Virus record (IMG/VR): IMGVR_UViG_3300025687_000066 | Span: 1-49,716 of that record | From: a virus | Reading direction: 5' to 3' (one strand) | Length of the DNA stretch: 49,716 bases | In this document: positions 42,221 to 48,194 of the stretch, piece by piece | Layout: each line of letters begins with the position of its first letter | How positions within the stretch are numbered: position 1 is the first letter of the stretch | Notes under the pieces: model-generated | What the model saw: only the letters and a program-made list of their open reading frames with translations | Databases searched by the model: none | What the model was told of the DNA's origin: nothing | Position numbers and translations under genes: made by a program

Positions 42221-42277
42221 ATGACTATTACTGAATGCGGATGCGGCGGAAGCTGCGCTTGCGGCACCAAAAAGTAA
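42221..42277 (+). CDS. Metallothionein-like microprotein (18 residues)
   Basis: Reads MTITECGCGGSCACGTKK, with CxC-x3-CxC spacing like a minimal metallothionein. Preceded by GGGGGTAAGG. The next gene's Shine-Dalgarno AAGGAGG overlaps its stop, supporting ordered translation of the cluster. Very short, so it could be chance, but the cysteine pattern and ribosome site argue for a real peptide. Confidence 0.5.
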   Translation: MTITECGCGGSCACGTKK

Positions 42278-42288
42278 GGAGGGTTTCA

Positions 42289-42516
42289 TTGAATGGACTT
42301 ATAGCTAGAGTTACTGTACTCTTACCACTTGTATTAGGAGTATTTGTTGCTATAGCAATGGATGTTGTAGATGACCTCGTAGGCATCGTCACCGCCGTCA
42401 AAGACGGTAAAATCACTATAGCTGAACAGGAGGCTATTGACTCACGACGTTCTAAAAGACGATGGAAGGCTCTTAGGGCATTAGCCGGTAAAGCTCCATA
42501 CTTTACCGTTGAATAA
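42289..42516 (+). CDS. Membrane protein at operon end
   Basis: 75 residues from TTG at 42289, chosen because AAGGAGGG stands 6 bases upstream. An in-frame ATG at 42235 would run through the 18-residue gene and add an unnatural arginine-rich leader. N-terminal transmembrane helix (LIARVTVLLPLVLGVFVAIA), then a polar basic tail (DSRRSKRRWKALRALAGKAP). Last gene before the terminator. Could be a lysis-related membrane protein; no family known. Confidence 0.55.
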   Translation: MNGLIARVTVLLPLVLGVFVAIAMDVVDDLVGIVTAVKDGKITIAEQEAIDSRRSKRRWKALRALAGKAPYFTVE

Positions 42517-42537
42517 AGTAGGTGATCCATAATCTAG

Positions 42538-42568
42538 AAAGACCCTCATGTTTGTGAGGGTCTTTTTT
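42538..42568. terminator. Rho-independent terminator, probably bidirectional
   Basis: GACCCTCA (42541-42548) pairs with TGAGGGTC (42555-42562), extended by flanking AAA/TTT, loop TGTTTG, then six T residues on the plus strand. On the minus strand the run is shorter. It ends the 47-42516 plus-strand block and lies between convergent genes. Confidence 0.85.
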
Positions 42569-42590
42569 ATTGTCTAGAAGCCCCGTAGAG

Positions 42591-43088
42591 CTATTTTTCG
42601 TAGGTAGAGCGAGCTAGGAGCTTTAAACGCTCTTGGAACGTATATGCGGGGTATTCCATAGGATGGTTGTATGGGTTAGGCGTTTTGATACCACGCAGAA
42701 TATAAGTTAGTAACCATCGGTTATACTTACTAAGTAAAGGAAGCTTACACAAGGAAAGAGAATTTGTTAGCTCTTGATCTACCGCATGATAAGCTTCATG
42801 GGCATACATACCGAACTCATACAGGAAAGCTTCAGGTTCCCCGGCTTTTAAAAAGAATTCTGTTTTTCGTTCCGGGTATATAGGAGTATAGTTGATTACT
42901 CCTCCTATAGTTATTCCTTGTGGACGGGAAGGAAAGAATCTGGCTACCTTACCTATCCGAGACTTTTCGTTAACCGGGGGTAACCACTCCTTCAGTTTGT
43001 GGTACTTAGGAAAGGATTTGTGAAGCTCATTGCGAAGTAGCTTTATCCAACCCACGGGAAACTTAAGATAATAATCTCCAGTAATCAT
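42591..43088 (-). CDS. HExxH zinc metallopeptidase-like protein
   Basis: 165 residues. YAHEAYHAVDQE (residues 95-106) holds H97-E98-x2-H101, and NHPMEYPAY places E145 as a likely third ligand. This is the layout of gluzincin-type peptidases. No signal peptide. Own AAGGAG site (minus strand, 43097-43102). With no standard endolysin seen elsewhere, a lysis or host-takeover role is possible, but substrate is unknown. Encoded on the opposite strand from nearly all other genes, after the HNH gene. Confidence 0.6.
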   Translation of the reverse strand: MITGDYYLKFPVGWIKLLRNELHKSFPKYHKLKEWLPPVNEKSRIGKVARFFPSRPQGITIGGVINYTPIYPERKTEFFLKAGEPEAFLYEFGMYAHEAYHAVDQELTNSLSLCKLPLLSKYNRWLLTYILRGIKTPNPYNHPMEYPAYTFQERLKLLARSTYEK

Positions 43089-43124
43089 GTGGAAAACTCC
43101 TTATGTTAGGAAAGGAAAACGAGT

Positions 43125-43499
43125 CTAGTTCTTCTCCCAGACATCTGCTACGGACTTAGCTCCGTCTTTCTTAACTCGGAAATTGTCTGTCTGTGAATGG
43201 CAATTAGGGCACAGTAGACGAATGTTCTTTAACCTGTTATCGTTTGAATCACCATTACGGTGGTCAAGCTCTAAGGGCATTGGTTGGGCAAACCAGAACT
43301 CCATATCACATTCAGAGCATTTGGGTTCTAGAACGCCCTCGCTGATCAATCGTATCTTTAGTTTGTCGGATTGCATTGGGTATTTATTTGACAAATAATC
43401 TTCGATTGGTCTAGTCTTTTCTAGGCGCTGCTCCACATCGTATTTGGTAATAAACGCTGGATGTACTCCTGATTTTCTGATTGTCTTTCGGATCAACAT
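43125..43499 (-). CDS. HNH endonuclease
   Basis: 124 residues. C61-x2-C64, LELDHRNGDSNDNRLKNIRL (D79, H80, N88) and LCPNCHSQ (C97, C100, H101) give a complete zinc-stabilised HNH core. A DNA-binding-like N-terminus (HPAFITKYDVEQRL) precedes it, as in free-standing homing-type HNH enzymes. AGGAGG lies 13 bases upstream on the minus strand. It may be a mobile endonuclease carried with the neighbouring gene, or a packaging or host-DNA nuclease. Confidence 0.85.
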   Translation of the reverse strand: MLIRKTIRKSGVHPAFITKYDVEQRLEKTRPIEDYLSNKYPMQSDKLKIRLISEGVLEPKCSECDMEFWFAQPMPLELDHRNGDSNDNRLKNIRLLCPNCHSQTDNFRVKKDGAKSVADVWEKN

Positions 43500-43500
43500 G

Positions 43501-43522
43501 TGTTATAATCCTCCTAAAGGAG
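43501..43522. promoter_or_regulatory. Divergent control region with palindromic ribosome site
   Basis: TGTTATAAT (43501-43509) is an extended -10 box on the plus strand. TCCTCCTAAAGGAGA (43509-43523) is nearly palindromic: read plus it is the Shine-Dalgarno AAAGGAGA of the gene at 43529, read minus it is AGGAGG of the HNH gene ending at 43499. One short element thus serves both genes. Confidence 0.6.
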
Positions 43523-43528
43523 ATAAAT

Positions 43529-43681
43529 TTGATAGTTACAGATTATGTAAAATTCTTTGTGTTTTTGGTTGCACTTGCGGTAATTCCCGTAGGTCTAAAA
43601 TCCTTCGTTGATTATGTAGTTTTCATAGGCCTTATGGGTGTGGGTTTTCTGATCTTAAAATTAATATTCGATAGAGATTAA
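43529..43681 (+). CDS. Two-helix membrane microprotein
   Basis: 50 residues from TTG at 43529, chosen because AAAGGAGA is 7 bases upstream; the in-frame ATG at 43481 lies inside the HNH gene start and precedes the -10 box. Two hydrophobic segments (YVKFFVFLVALAVIPVG and YVVFIGLMGVGFLILKLIF) joined by a short loop. Holin-like in size, but function unknown. Confidence 0.55.
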   Translation: MIVTDYVKFFVFLVALAVIPVGLKSFVDYVVFIGLMGVGFLILKLIFDRD

Positions 43682-43699
43682 CTGTGTATTGCATAGTAT

Positions 43700-43729
43700 A
43701 TTATACTCTGGAGACACTCAGAGTATAAT
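43700..43729. promoter_or_regulatory. Inverted repeat with TATAAT on both strands
   Basis: ATTATACTCTG (43700-43710) and CAGAGTATAAT (43719-43729) are perfect 11-base inverted repeats with loop GAGACACT. Each arm carries TATAAT on its own strand, facing outward. It could be a pair of divergent -10 boxes, a regulator site, or an RNA hairpin before the gene at 43761. Confidence 0.6.
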
Positions 43730-43760
43730 AACTAAACGCTTTAATTAAAGAGTAGGTTAC

Positions 43761-43922
43761 ATGGATAAGTGGGAAAAACGGGAATTAAAAGTAAATAAGC
43801 GGCGAAAGCTTAAAAAGATGAATTCAGTCCACAAAAATAAACCGGACGAGAAAAAAGAGGATTCATCAAAATACCGACGAGAACTAGCTAAACTAATGAA
43901 GGCTTTAGAGCAAGATGGCTAA
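43761..43922 (+). CDS. Lysine-rich small protein
   Basis: 53 residues, strongly basic (MDKWEKRELKVNKRRKLKKM). Start lies 31 bases after the TATAAT inverted repeat, with AGAGTAGG as a moderate ribosome site. It overlaps the next gene by 8 bases. May bind nucleic acid; family unknown. Confidence 0.55.
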   Translation: MDKWEKRELKVNKRRKLKKMNSVHKNKPDEKKEDSSKYRRELAKLMKALEQDG

Positions 43923-44058
43923 ACTAGTCTATAAACTCCTTCACGCTCTCCATTTCGGAGCGCATGATCTGGGTATACTTAACGTCGATCAGAACACCCG
44001 CTTCCGAAGTCTGGAGTGTACTAAGTGCGGAAAGAGGGTAGTGGATGTCATTCTATAG
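43915..44058 (+). CDS. Small protein with one CxxC pair
   Basis: 47 residues, ATG at 43915 inside the end of the previous gene. Histidines in the first half (LLHALHFGAHD) and ECTKCGKR near the end could form a zinc site. The end overlaps the next gene by 14 bases. The chain of overlaps supports translation. Function unknown. Confidence 0.5.
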   Translation: MAKLVYKLLHALHFGAHDLGILNVDQNTRFRSLECTKCGKRVVDVIL

Positions 44059-44536
44059 GGAACACGAATCCCATGAATCTAATGAATCCAACGGACACGC
44101 CATAGACGATAACCCTAAACATGAGTTAATCTTAACAACAGCTGAGTTACTGTTTATTGATGACCACCTAACTATGTTAGTCAATGAATCAGACTATGCG
44201 GGGAGTGCTTCCATAAAACCACGGCTGCCCGCTCCTGTGGTGGCAGTTGATTTGCCACTCATTTTAGTAATAGGTGCAGCGCTGTTAGAGGCTTTTTCTA
44301 ATCCCGGAGTGGATGTCCCAGTTTCATTATCCGATAGCCATTTGTTGAACTTACGAGAGATTGCTCATACTGACGCAGTTATGGGGTCTAATAAAGTGGG
44401 ACTTAATCTAAAACAGAAAATATATCGTGCCTTGTTATCGGAAGTGACTATGGCATCTAGGGTAGAAGATTTGCTTGGAGAAATAGAGATAGACTTAGGA
44501 GATGAAGATGAACCTCAATCTAAATTGGAATCTTGA
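44045..44536 (+). CDS. Unknown 163-residue early-region protein
   Basis: Polar, histidine- and glutamate-rich start (EHESHESNESNGHAID), then a mostly helical body (VAVDLPLILVIGAALLEAFS, VGLNLKQKIYRALLSEVTMA) and an acidic C-terminus. Overlaps both neighbours. No recognised family; probably an early host-interaction protein by position only. Confidence 0.55.
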   Translation: MSFYREHESHESNESNGHAIDDNPKHELILTTAELLFIDDHLTMLVNESDYAGSASIKPRLPAPVVAVDLPLILVIGAALLEAFSNPGVDVPVSLSDSHLLNLREIAHTDAVMGSNKVGLNLKQKIYRALLSEVTMASRVEDLLGEIEIDLGDEDEPQSKLES

Positions 44537-44879
44537 GCATATTACAGACGCAGAAAAACTTTGCTGGACAGAGCGTGAGGACGGGAAGTACCAACTAAAA
44601 GAAGAAACAGAACAGCTAATTAACTGTACTGCTTTCGTTGGGATAAACAAACTAACCCCAAAGAATTGTAAGGAGTTCATAAGACGTATCTATATCTTAG
44701 CTGTTGCTGGATTTCCTATGCCTGATACGTTCACTCCATCTTTTATTGAATCGCATATAGGTTTGTGTACGTCTGCTCCTGAGTGGGATTACCGTAAATT
44801 CAAAAATTCTGTGTTCTCTGCATTAGAGGAGGCAGCTTCGGAACGTATCAACTCGTACTCAAAACAAGACACAGCATGA
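44508..44879 (+). CDS. Unknown 123-residue early-region protein
   Basis: ATG at 44508 is favoured over 44502 because AGGAG sits 6 bases before it. Asparagine/leucine-rich start (MNLNLNWNLEHIT), helical middle (KNCKEFIRRIYILAVAGFPM). Overlaps the previous gene by 29 bases and the next by 4 (ATGA). No family recognised. Confidence 0.55.
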   Translation: MNLNLNWNLEHITDAEKLCWTEREDGKYQLKEETEQLINCTAFVGINKLTPKNCKEFIRRIYILAVAGFPMPDTFTPSFIESHIGLCTSAPEWDYRKFKNSVFSALEEAASERINSYSKQDTA

Positions 44880-45115
44880 AATCGAACGTCCAGCGTAAAC
44901 CAAAAAAACGAAAAGCCTGTGTCCATTACTTTGTGAATATGGGAACAAGGGGTGTTCTTTGTAAGCGTTGCCAAGTCCCTAGACTTATGGTATCTTTTAA
45001 AGACTCGGCGATTGTACAAGAGTTGGGATGGGAAGATGCGTTGGCTTATTACGGAATTACAGAACAGGAAGCCGAGACTCTAAGGTTCTACGATGGGCGC
45101 TGTAGGCGAGGATAA
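44876..45115 (+). CDS. Basic zinc-finger-like protein
   Basis: 79 residues. Basic start (VQRKPKKRKACVHYF) with C15, H17, then VLCKRCQVPR (C29, C32) and a final DGRCRRG: a likely zinc-binding site. ATGA overlap with the previous gene. May bind DNA, RNA or a host protein; family unknown. Confidence 0.55.
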   Translation: MKSNVQRKPKKRKACVHYFVNMGTRGVLCKRCQVPRLMVSFKDSAIVQELGWEDALAYYGITEQEAETLRFYDGRCRRG

Positions 45116-45116
45116 A

Positions 45117-45206
45117 ATGATGGAGTTAGTTAGTAACGCCGTATTTTTAGGGTTTCTGTCCATCTTTTTTGTATTATTGGTAGTAAAGAAACGCCCAAGA
45201 AGGTAA
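45117..45206 (+). CDS. 29-residue membrane microprotein
   Basis: Starts at tandem ATGATG 2 bases after the previous stop. One transmembrane helix (AVFLGFLSIFFVLLVV) with a basic end KKRPRR, the positive-inside layout of a type I-like microprotein. Its stop is 2 bases before the next ATG. Tight packing between genes supports it being real. Confidence 0.5.
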   Translation: MMELVSNAVFLGFLSIFFVLLVVKKRPRR

Positions 45207-45208
45207 AC

Positions 45209-45397
45209 ATGGATAAAGAATTTCAAAAAGATGCCATTTTTTATTTGAGGGGAATCTCAAGTGACATACAGAATCTAAATGATTTATCTTTAGAAGTTGC
45301 TGAGTTGCGCCACACAATGATTCAATATTTTAGAATGTTGTTAGGGTATATGTTCATATTCTTTTTAGTGCTTGTATGGGGAGTATTTTTCAGATAA
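45209..45397 (+). CDS. 62-residue membrane protein
   Basis: Helical N-terminus with heptad character (YLRGISSDIQNLNDLSLEVA) and one C-terminal transmembrane helix (MLLGYMFIFFLVLVWGVFF). AGAAGG precedes the ATG. It pairs with the 29-residue membrane gene just upstream, so the two could form one complex. Function unknown. Confidence 0.55.
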   Translation: MDKEFQKDAIFYLRGISSDIQNLNDLSLEVAELRHTMIQYFRMLLGYMFIFFLVLVWGVFFR

Positions 45398-45477
45398 TGT
45401 ATTCTTTGAATGTGTGTAACCACGGTATAAACATGAAAGATAAGTGTGAGAAGTGTGGGCGAGAGGCTTACAAGTAA
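45397..45477 (+). CDS. 26-residue zinc-binding-like microprotein
   Basis: ATG overlaps the previous stop (TAATG) and its own stop overlaps the next ATG in the same way. C7-N-H9 and C17-EK-C20 could chelate one metal ion. Very short; support is the unbroken chain of start/stop overlaps. Confidence 0.45.
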   Translation: MYSLNVCNHGINMKDKCEKCGREAYK

Positions 45478-45662
45478 TGCAAGTAGGTGATAGAGTAAAG
45501 ATACGTTCTCATCACGACGTTTGGATGATGGGCGATAGATACGGCACTATAGAAAAAATAGGTCGTAAATATATCCATGTATTTATGGATACATCCAGAA
45601 TGACAAGAAAGTTCACAGAGATTGATATTGTGTTACTATGGGAGCCTAAGCACAATGACTAA
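45477..45662 (+). CDS. KOW/SH3-like small protein
   Basis: 61 residues from ATG at 45477, chosen by the TAATG overlap; an earlier in-frame ATG at 45453 would overlap the microgene before it. MQVGDRVKIRSHHDVWMMGD, then YGTIEKIGRKYIHVFMD resembles a small beta-barrel (KOW/SH3-like) as used in RNA or protein binding. Overlaps the next gene by 8 bases. Confidence 0.55.
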   Translation: MQVGDRVKIRSHHDVWMMGDRYGTIEKIGRKYIHVFMDTSRMTRKFTEIDIVLLWEPKHND

Positions 45663-45831
45663 CTACGATAATGTAATGACTATAATGGGTAACTTAGAAG
45701 AACTGGTAACTGCGGTAAGTAACTTTGTTGAGTATATTGATAGCCCCGATATAGGTTGGGGTGGTGTACCGGAAGTTCCAGAGATGCAAGAGTTACGGTC
45801 AGCATTGGCAAAGGTGAAAAACGATGACTAA
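45655..45831 (+). CDS. Small acidic helical protein
   Basis: 58 residues from ATG at 45655, which overlaps the previous stop; the upstream in-frame ATG at 45622 lies deep inside the previous gene. Helical acidic sequence (NLEELVTAVSNFVEYIDSPD) with a glycine/tryptophan turn (IGWGGVPEVPEM). No family recognised. Confidence 0.5.
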   Translation: MTNYDNVMTIMGNLEELVTAVSNFVEYIDSPDIGWGGVPEVPEMQELRSALAKVKNDD

Positions 45832-45880
45832 CCTTGAACCAATACAGGTACAGTCAATAGACTTGGAGTTTTCAGAGTGA
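45824..45880 (+). CDS. Possible 18-residue leader peptide
   Basis: Short frame MTNLEPIQVQSIDLEFSE overlapping the previous gene's end, and containing the Shine-Dalgarno TTGGAG of the next gene. It may be a translational coupling leader or chance. Kept at low confidence. Confidence 0.3.
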   Translation: MTNLEPIQVQSIDLEFSE

Positions 45881-46023
45881 CTAGAATTATAATCAATGTA
45901 CCCACTAATGAGGCTGACGCACAGGAGATAGTCAGTATGATTGAGGGATGGATTGAGCCATATCTTGTAGCAGATTTGGGATGGGATGAAGAACAGATAT
46001 TAGATATACAGGTAGAGGCTTAG
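45877..46023 (+). CDS. 48-residue acidic protein
   Basis: GTG start with TTGGAG 9 bases upstream and overlapping the preceding TGA. Beta strand then helix (TRIIINVPTNEADAQEIVSM) and an acidic end (GWDEEQILDIQVEA), a small alpha/beta fold. No family recognised. Confidence 0.5.
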   Translation: MTRIIINVPTNEADAQEIVSMIEGWIEPYLVADLGWDEEQILDIQVEA

Positions 46024-46024
46024 A

Positions 46025-46285
46025 ATGACATTACTAGGACAGGTAGACACAGGCTACACAACAACGCCGTGGTATGTATCGTGGATGCCTGAGTATAACG
46101 AGATTCATATACAATCTGCTTTAGATAACACAGACAACCATGTGCTTACGCTTACCTACAGAGGTGAAGAAGGTTTGCGTGAAGCTATGGCTAATGCTAA
46201 ACTAATTGTAGAGTCAGTCAATGAGAACACATTTGGCGGGCAACTATTGATAAACACAACCTTGTTTGAAGAAGTGGGAGTATAA
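46025..46285 (+). CDS. Unknown 86-residue protein
   Basis: Mixed alpha/beta (TPWYVSWMPEYNEIHIQSAL, VLTLTYRGEEGLREAMANAK). Starts 1 base after the previous stop and abuts the next GTG. No motif or family recognised. Confidence 0.55.
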   Translation: MTLLGQVDTGYTTTPWYVSWMPEYNEIHIQSALDNTDNHVLTLTYRGEEGLREAMANAKLIVESVNENTFGGQLLINTTLFEEVGV

Positions 46286-46699
46286 GTGCAAACCTTCTTA
46301 CCATATGCAGATGCAAAGAAGTCTGCCCAATGCCTAGACTATAGGCGGTTAGGCAAACAGCGTGTTGAGGCATTTCAGATATACAAGATAGTATCCGGCG
46401 AGCGTACTACAGGTGGATGGGTAAACCACCCTGCTGTTACAATGTGGCGTGGTTACAAGGATGCTCTAGCTGTGTACCATAACTGCATGATTGACGAGTG
46501 GGTATCCAGAGGATACAAAAACACTATGGCAAAACTTCCAGTATGGAAAGTTGAGTTGCCCCACTGGTGGGGAGACGAAGCCTTACACGCATCCCACAGG
46601 TCTAACCTCTTGCGAAAGGATGCGGAGTTTTACGGTCAATATGGTTGGGCAGAATCTCCAGATTTAGATTATGTTTGGTATATAAGGACAGAGGAATAA
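46286..46699 (+). CDS. MSMEG_6728-family protein (DNA glycosylase-like)
   Basis: 137 residues. MQTFLPYADAKKSAQCLDYR, RLGKQRVEAFQI, WVNHPAVTMWRGYKDALAVY and LHASHRSNLLRKDAEFYGQ are the family's conserved phrases, including HASHR and LLRKD. The family is related to pyrimidine-dimer glycosylases (Pyr_excise) and is, to my memory, best known in Actinobacteria. It could repair UV damage to phage DNA, useful in sunlit water, though catalysis has not been shown here. GTG start directly after the previous stop. Confidence 0.65.
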   Translation: MQTFLPYADAKKSAQCLDYRRLGKQRVEAFQIYKIVSGERTTGGWVNHPAVTMWRGYKDALAVYHNCMIDEWVSRGYKNTMAKLPVWKVELPHWWGDEALHASHRSNLLRKDAEFYGQYGWAESPDLDYVWYIRTEE

Positions 46700-46701
46700 T
46701 A

Positions 46702-46926
46702 ATGGATACCCCTGAGACATTCTATCTAGTAGAGTACGCTACACATGCTACATACTATAAGGTAGACGCTAATAGTTATGAAGATGCTTGCGACCTAATA
46801 GATTGTGGTAACACCGATGAAGGTATAGTATCTATAGATCGTTCAGATGTATTTATAGACTACACCGATAAGGATATATATGACATGATGAAAGAGAAGA
46901 ACGACGCTATGAAGGCTCGTTTGTAA
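46702..46926 (+). CDS. Small acidic alpha/beta protein
   Basis: 74 residues from ATG at 46702, chosen because GAGG precedes it and the earlier in-frame start at 46645 lies inside the previous gene. FYLVEYATHATYYKVDANSY, then EDACDLIDCGNTDEGIVSID: a beta-beta-alpha layout seen in many small phage proteins. Function unknown. Confidence 0.55.
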   Translation: MDTPETFYLVEYATHATYYKVDANSYEDACDLIDCGNTDEGIVSIDRSDVFIDYTDKDIYDMMKEKNDAMKARL

Positions 46927-46927
46927 G

Positions 46928-47134
46928 TTGGCGCATCAGAATCCCTATAGAGTACGCAGACAAGATAGGTCTTGTATGTTAGATGGGTTGCGACATGAAT
47001 GGGGTTTGGCAGAACAATCTCCTAAATTAGTTTTCGCTAACGGTACAGATTGTTTATCCGTAGAGTGGACATGCAAGTTCTGTTCTGTTACAGTAAATAA
47101 AAGATATGAAAAACCGCATGCAGTCTTGAAATAG
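46928..47134 (+). CDS. Small zinc-binding-like protein
   Basis: 68 residues, TTG start one base after the previous stop (ribosome site weak, so coupling is likely). RHEWGLAEQ, then GTDCLSVEWTCKFCSVTVNK: C42, C49 and C52 plus a histidine suggest a zinc site. No family recognised. Confidence 0.45.
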   Translation: MAHQNPYRVRRQDRSCMLDGLRHEWGLAEQSPKLVFANGTDCLSVEWTCKFCSVTVNKRYEKPHAVLK

Positions 47135-47166
47135 GAGACTGATGTCGAAAGACAGGTATCTAGGTA

Positions 47167-47631
47167 ATGACCGAAGTAACACAACGACCGTGGGGTTATG
47201 TCCACCACAAAGGTCTAGACAAGCATTTAGTCGGTGGGGTTCTGGAAAACGTAGCTATAGTTGAAGATAGACACGGCAACGCAAAAGAGAACGCTGAGTT
47301 TATCGTGAAGGCAGTCAACAACCACGACGCACTCGTAGCAGCGTTGGAATTTATTTCCAGTGCTATCCACTCCGATGAGTGGGATGAAATGGGAGCGTTG
47401 CTTGAAGCAATCGACAAGAGCGCAACGGCAGCACTGGCTAGGGGGAACACGATGAAAGACGATGGAAAACGATCTTGCCACTACTGCGATGAAGTGCTGG
47501 CTAATGATGACCTGTGGGACAAACACGCCAAAGCCTGCGCCCTGCGCCCTGTTAAATCATCTTTTTCTTGTTTTATGGGAGCTGCCACAACACGCTTCTT
47601 AGCAACTTACGGACAGATAACTAATGACTGA
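47167..47631 (+). CDS. Phage accessory protein with C-terminal zinc finger
   Basis: 154 residues. The N-terminal ~65 residues include NAEFIVKAVNNHDALVAALE, a phrase common in small phage accessory proteins of unknown function. Residues ~104-124 carry CHYCDEVLANDDLWDKHAKAC, a C2HC zinc finger. The fusion of the two parts is notable. Start ATG at 47167 has only AGG upstream. Overlaps the next gene by 8 bases. Confidence 0.6.
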   Translation: MTEVTQRPWGYVHHKGLDKHLVGGVLENVAIVEDRHGNAKENAEFIVKAVNNHDALVAALEFISSAIHSDEWDEMGALLEAIDKSATAALARGNTMKDDGKRSCHYCDEVLANDDLWDKHAKACALRPVKSSFSCFMGAATTRFLATYGQITND

Positions 47632-47827
47632 GCCTGTTACTTGCAACACTGAACTGAGGAAACTCCCTAACGAGAGATACGACCCCACTCCCTGTTGCAA
47701 GAAGTGGAAGTTTACAGAAGGCACATATTACTGTAAAATACATATGAACTTCCGTGAAGGAAAGTTTATTTACGGATGGGATAACATAGCGCATCTTAGG
47801 AGATGGCGGGATAGTAGCGAGGAATGA
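47624..47827 (+). CDS. Small cysteine-containing basic protein
   Basis: 67 residues. C7, then PTPCCKKWKFTEGTYYCKIH (C24, C25, C37, H40) could bind a metal ion. Basic, aromatic C-terminus. Overlaps its neighbours at both ends (8 bases, then ATGA). No family recognised. Confidence 0.5.
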   Translation: MTEPVTCNTELRKLPNERYDPTPCCKKWKFTEGTYYCKIHMNFREGKFIYGWDNIAHLRRWRDSSEE

Positions 47828-47997
47828 ATACAATACACGGAATCACATGCCTGTGCTTCAACTGTGTCTCTAAGCGTTATATAGAGGGAGTCCACTGCGG
47901 AAGTTGCATGGCTGTAGAAATTCAGATAGAATCTACAGAGCAGTGTTTAGACTGTTATCTAAAGTACGCACAGGAGAATTTGATACGAGAGGATTAG
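47824..47997 (+). CDS. 57-residue protein with four cysteine pairs
   Basis: ATG overlaps the previous TGA. C9-L-C11, C14, then C25-GS-C28, and C41-LD-C44: spacing of a double zinc-binding or iron-sulphur-binding microprotein. Ends acidic. A competing longer frame (from ATG 47904) in this region is a shadow that merges into the next gene. Confidence 0.5.
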   Translation: MNTIHGITCLCFNCVSKRYIEGVHCGSCMAVEIQIESTEQCLDCYLKYAQENLIRED

Positions 47998-47999
47998 AA

Positions 48000-48194
48000 G
48001 TGAGAAAAGTAACAGTAAGTATCCCAGAGGTACACATGAGTTACCTGACAGTGTTAGCTGATGATGAAGCCTCAGACTACGAGATAAAAGAACTAGCAAA
48101 TCTACTGTTAGAGTCGGGGGATTATCAAGAGAACTTAGAATACTCTCACACTATGGACATGGAAATGTGGGATGTAACAGAGGAAGATGTTTAG
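48000..48194 (+). CDS. 64-residue acidic protein
   Basis: GTG start at 48000 after GAGAGGA, two bases past the previous stop; the upstream in-frame ATG at 47904 would overlap the cysteine-pair gene. MRKVTVSIPEVHMSYLTVLA, then a helical acidic part (DYEIKELANLLLESGDYQEN). No family recognised. Confidence 0.5.
   Translation: MRKVTVSIPEVHMSYLTVLADDEASDYEIKELANLLLESGDYQENLEYSHTMDMEMWDVTEEDV

Noticed and set aside
47142-47264. A 40-codon frame starting ATG at 47142 after GGAG.
   Set aside because: It overlaps the longer zinc-finger gene at 47167 by almost its whole length and has no family-like pattern; the ribosome site may instead serve the 47167 gene from a distance.
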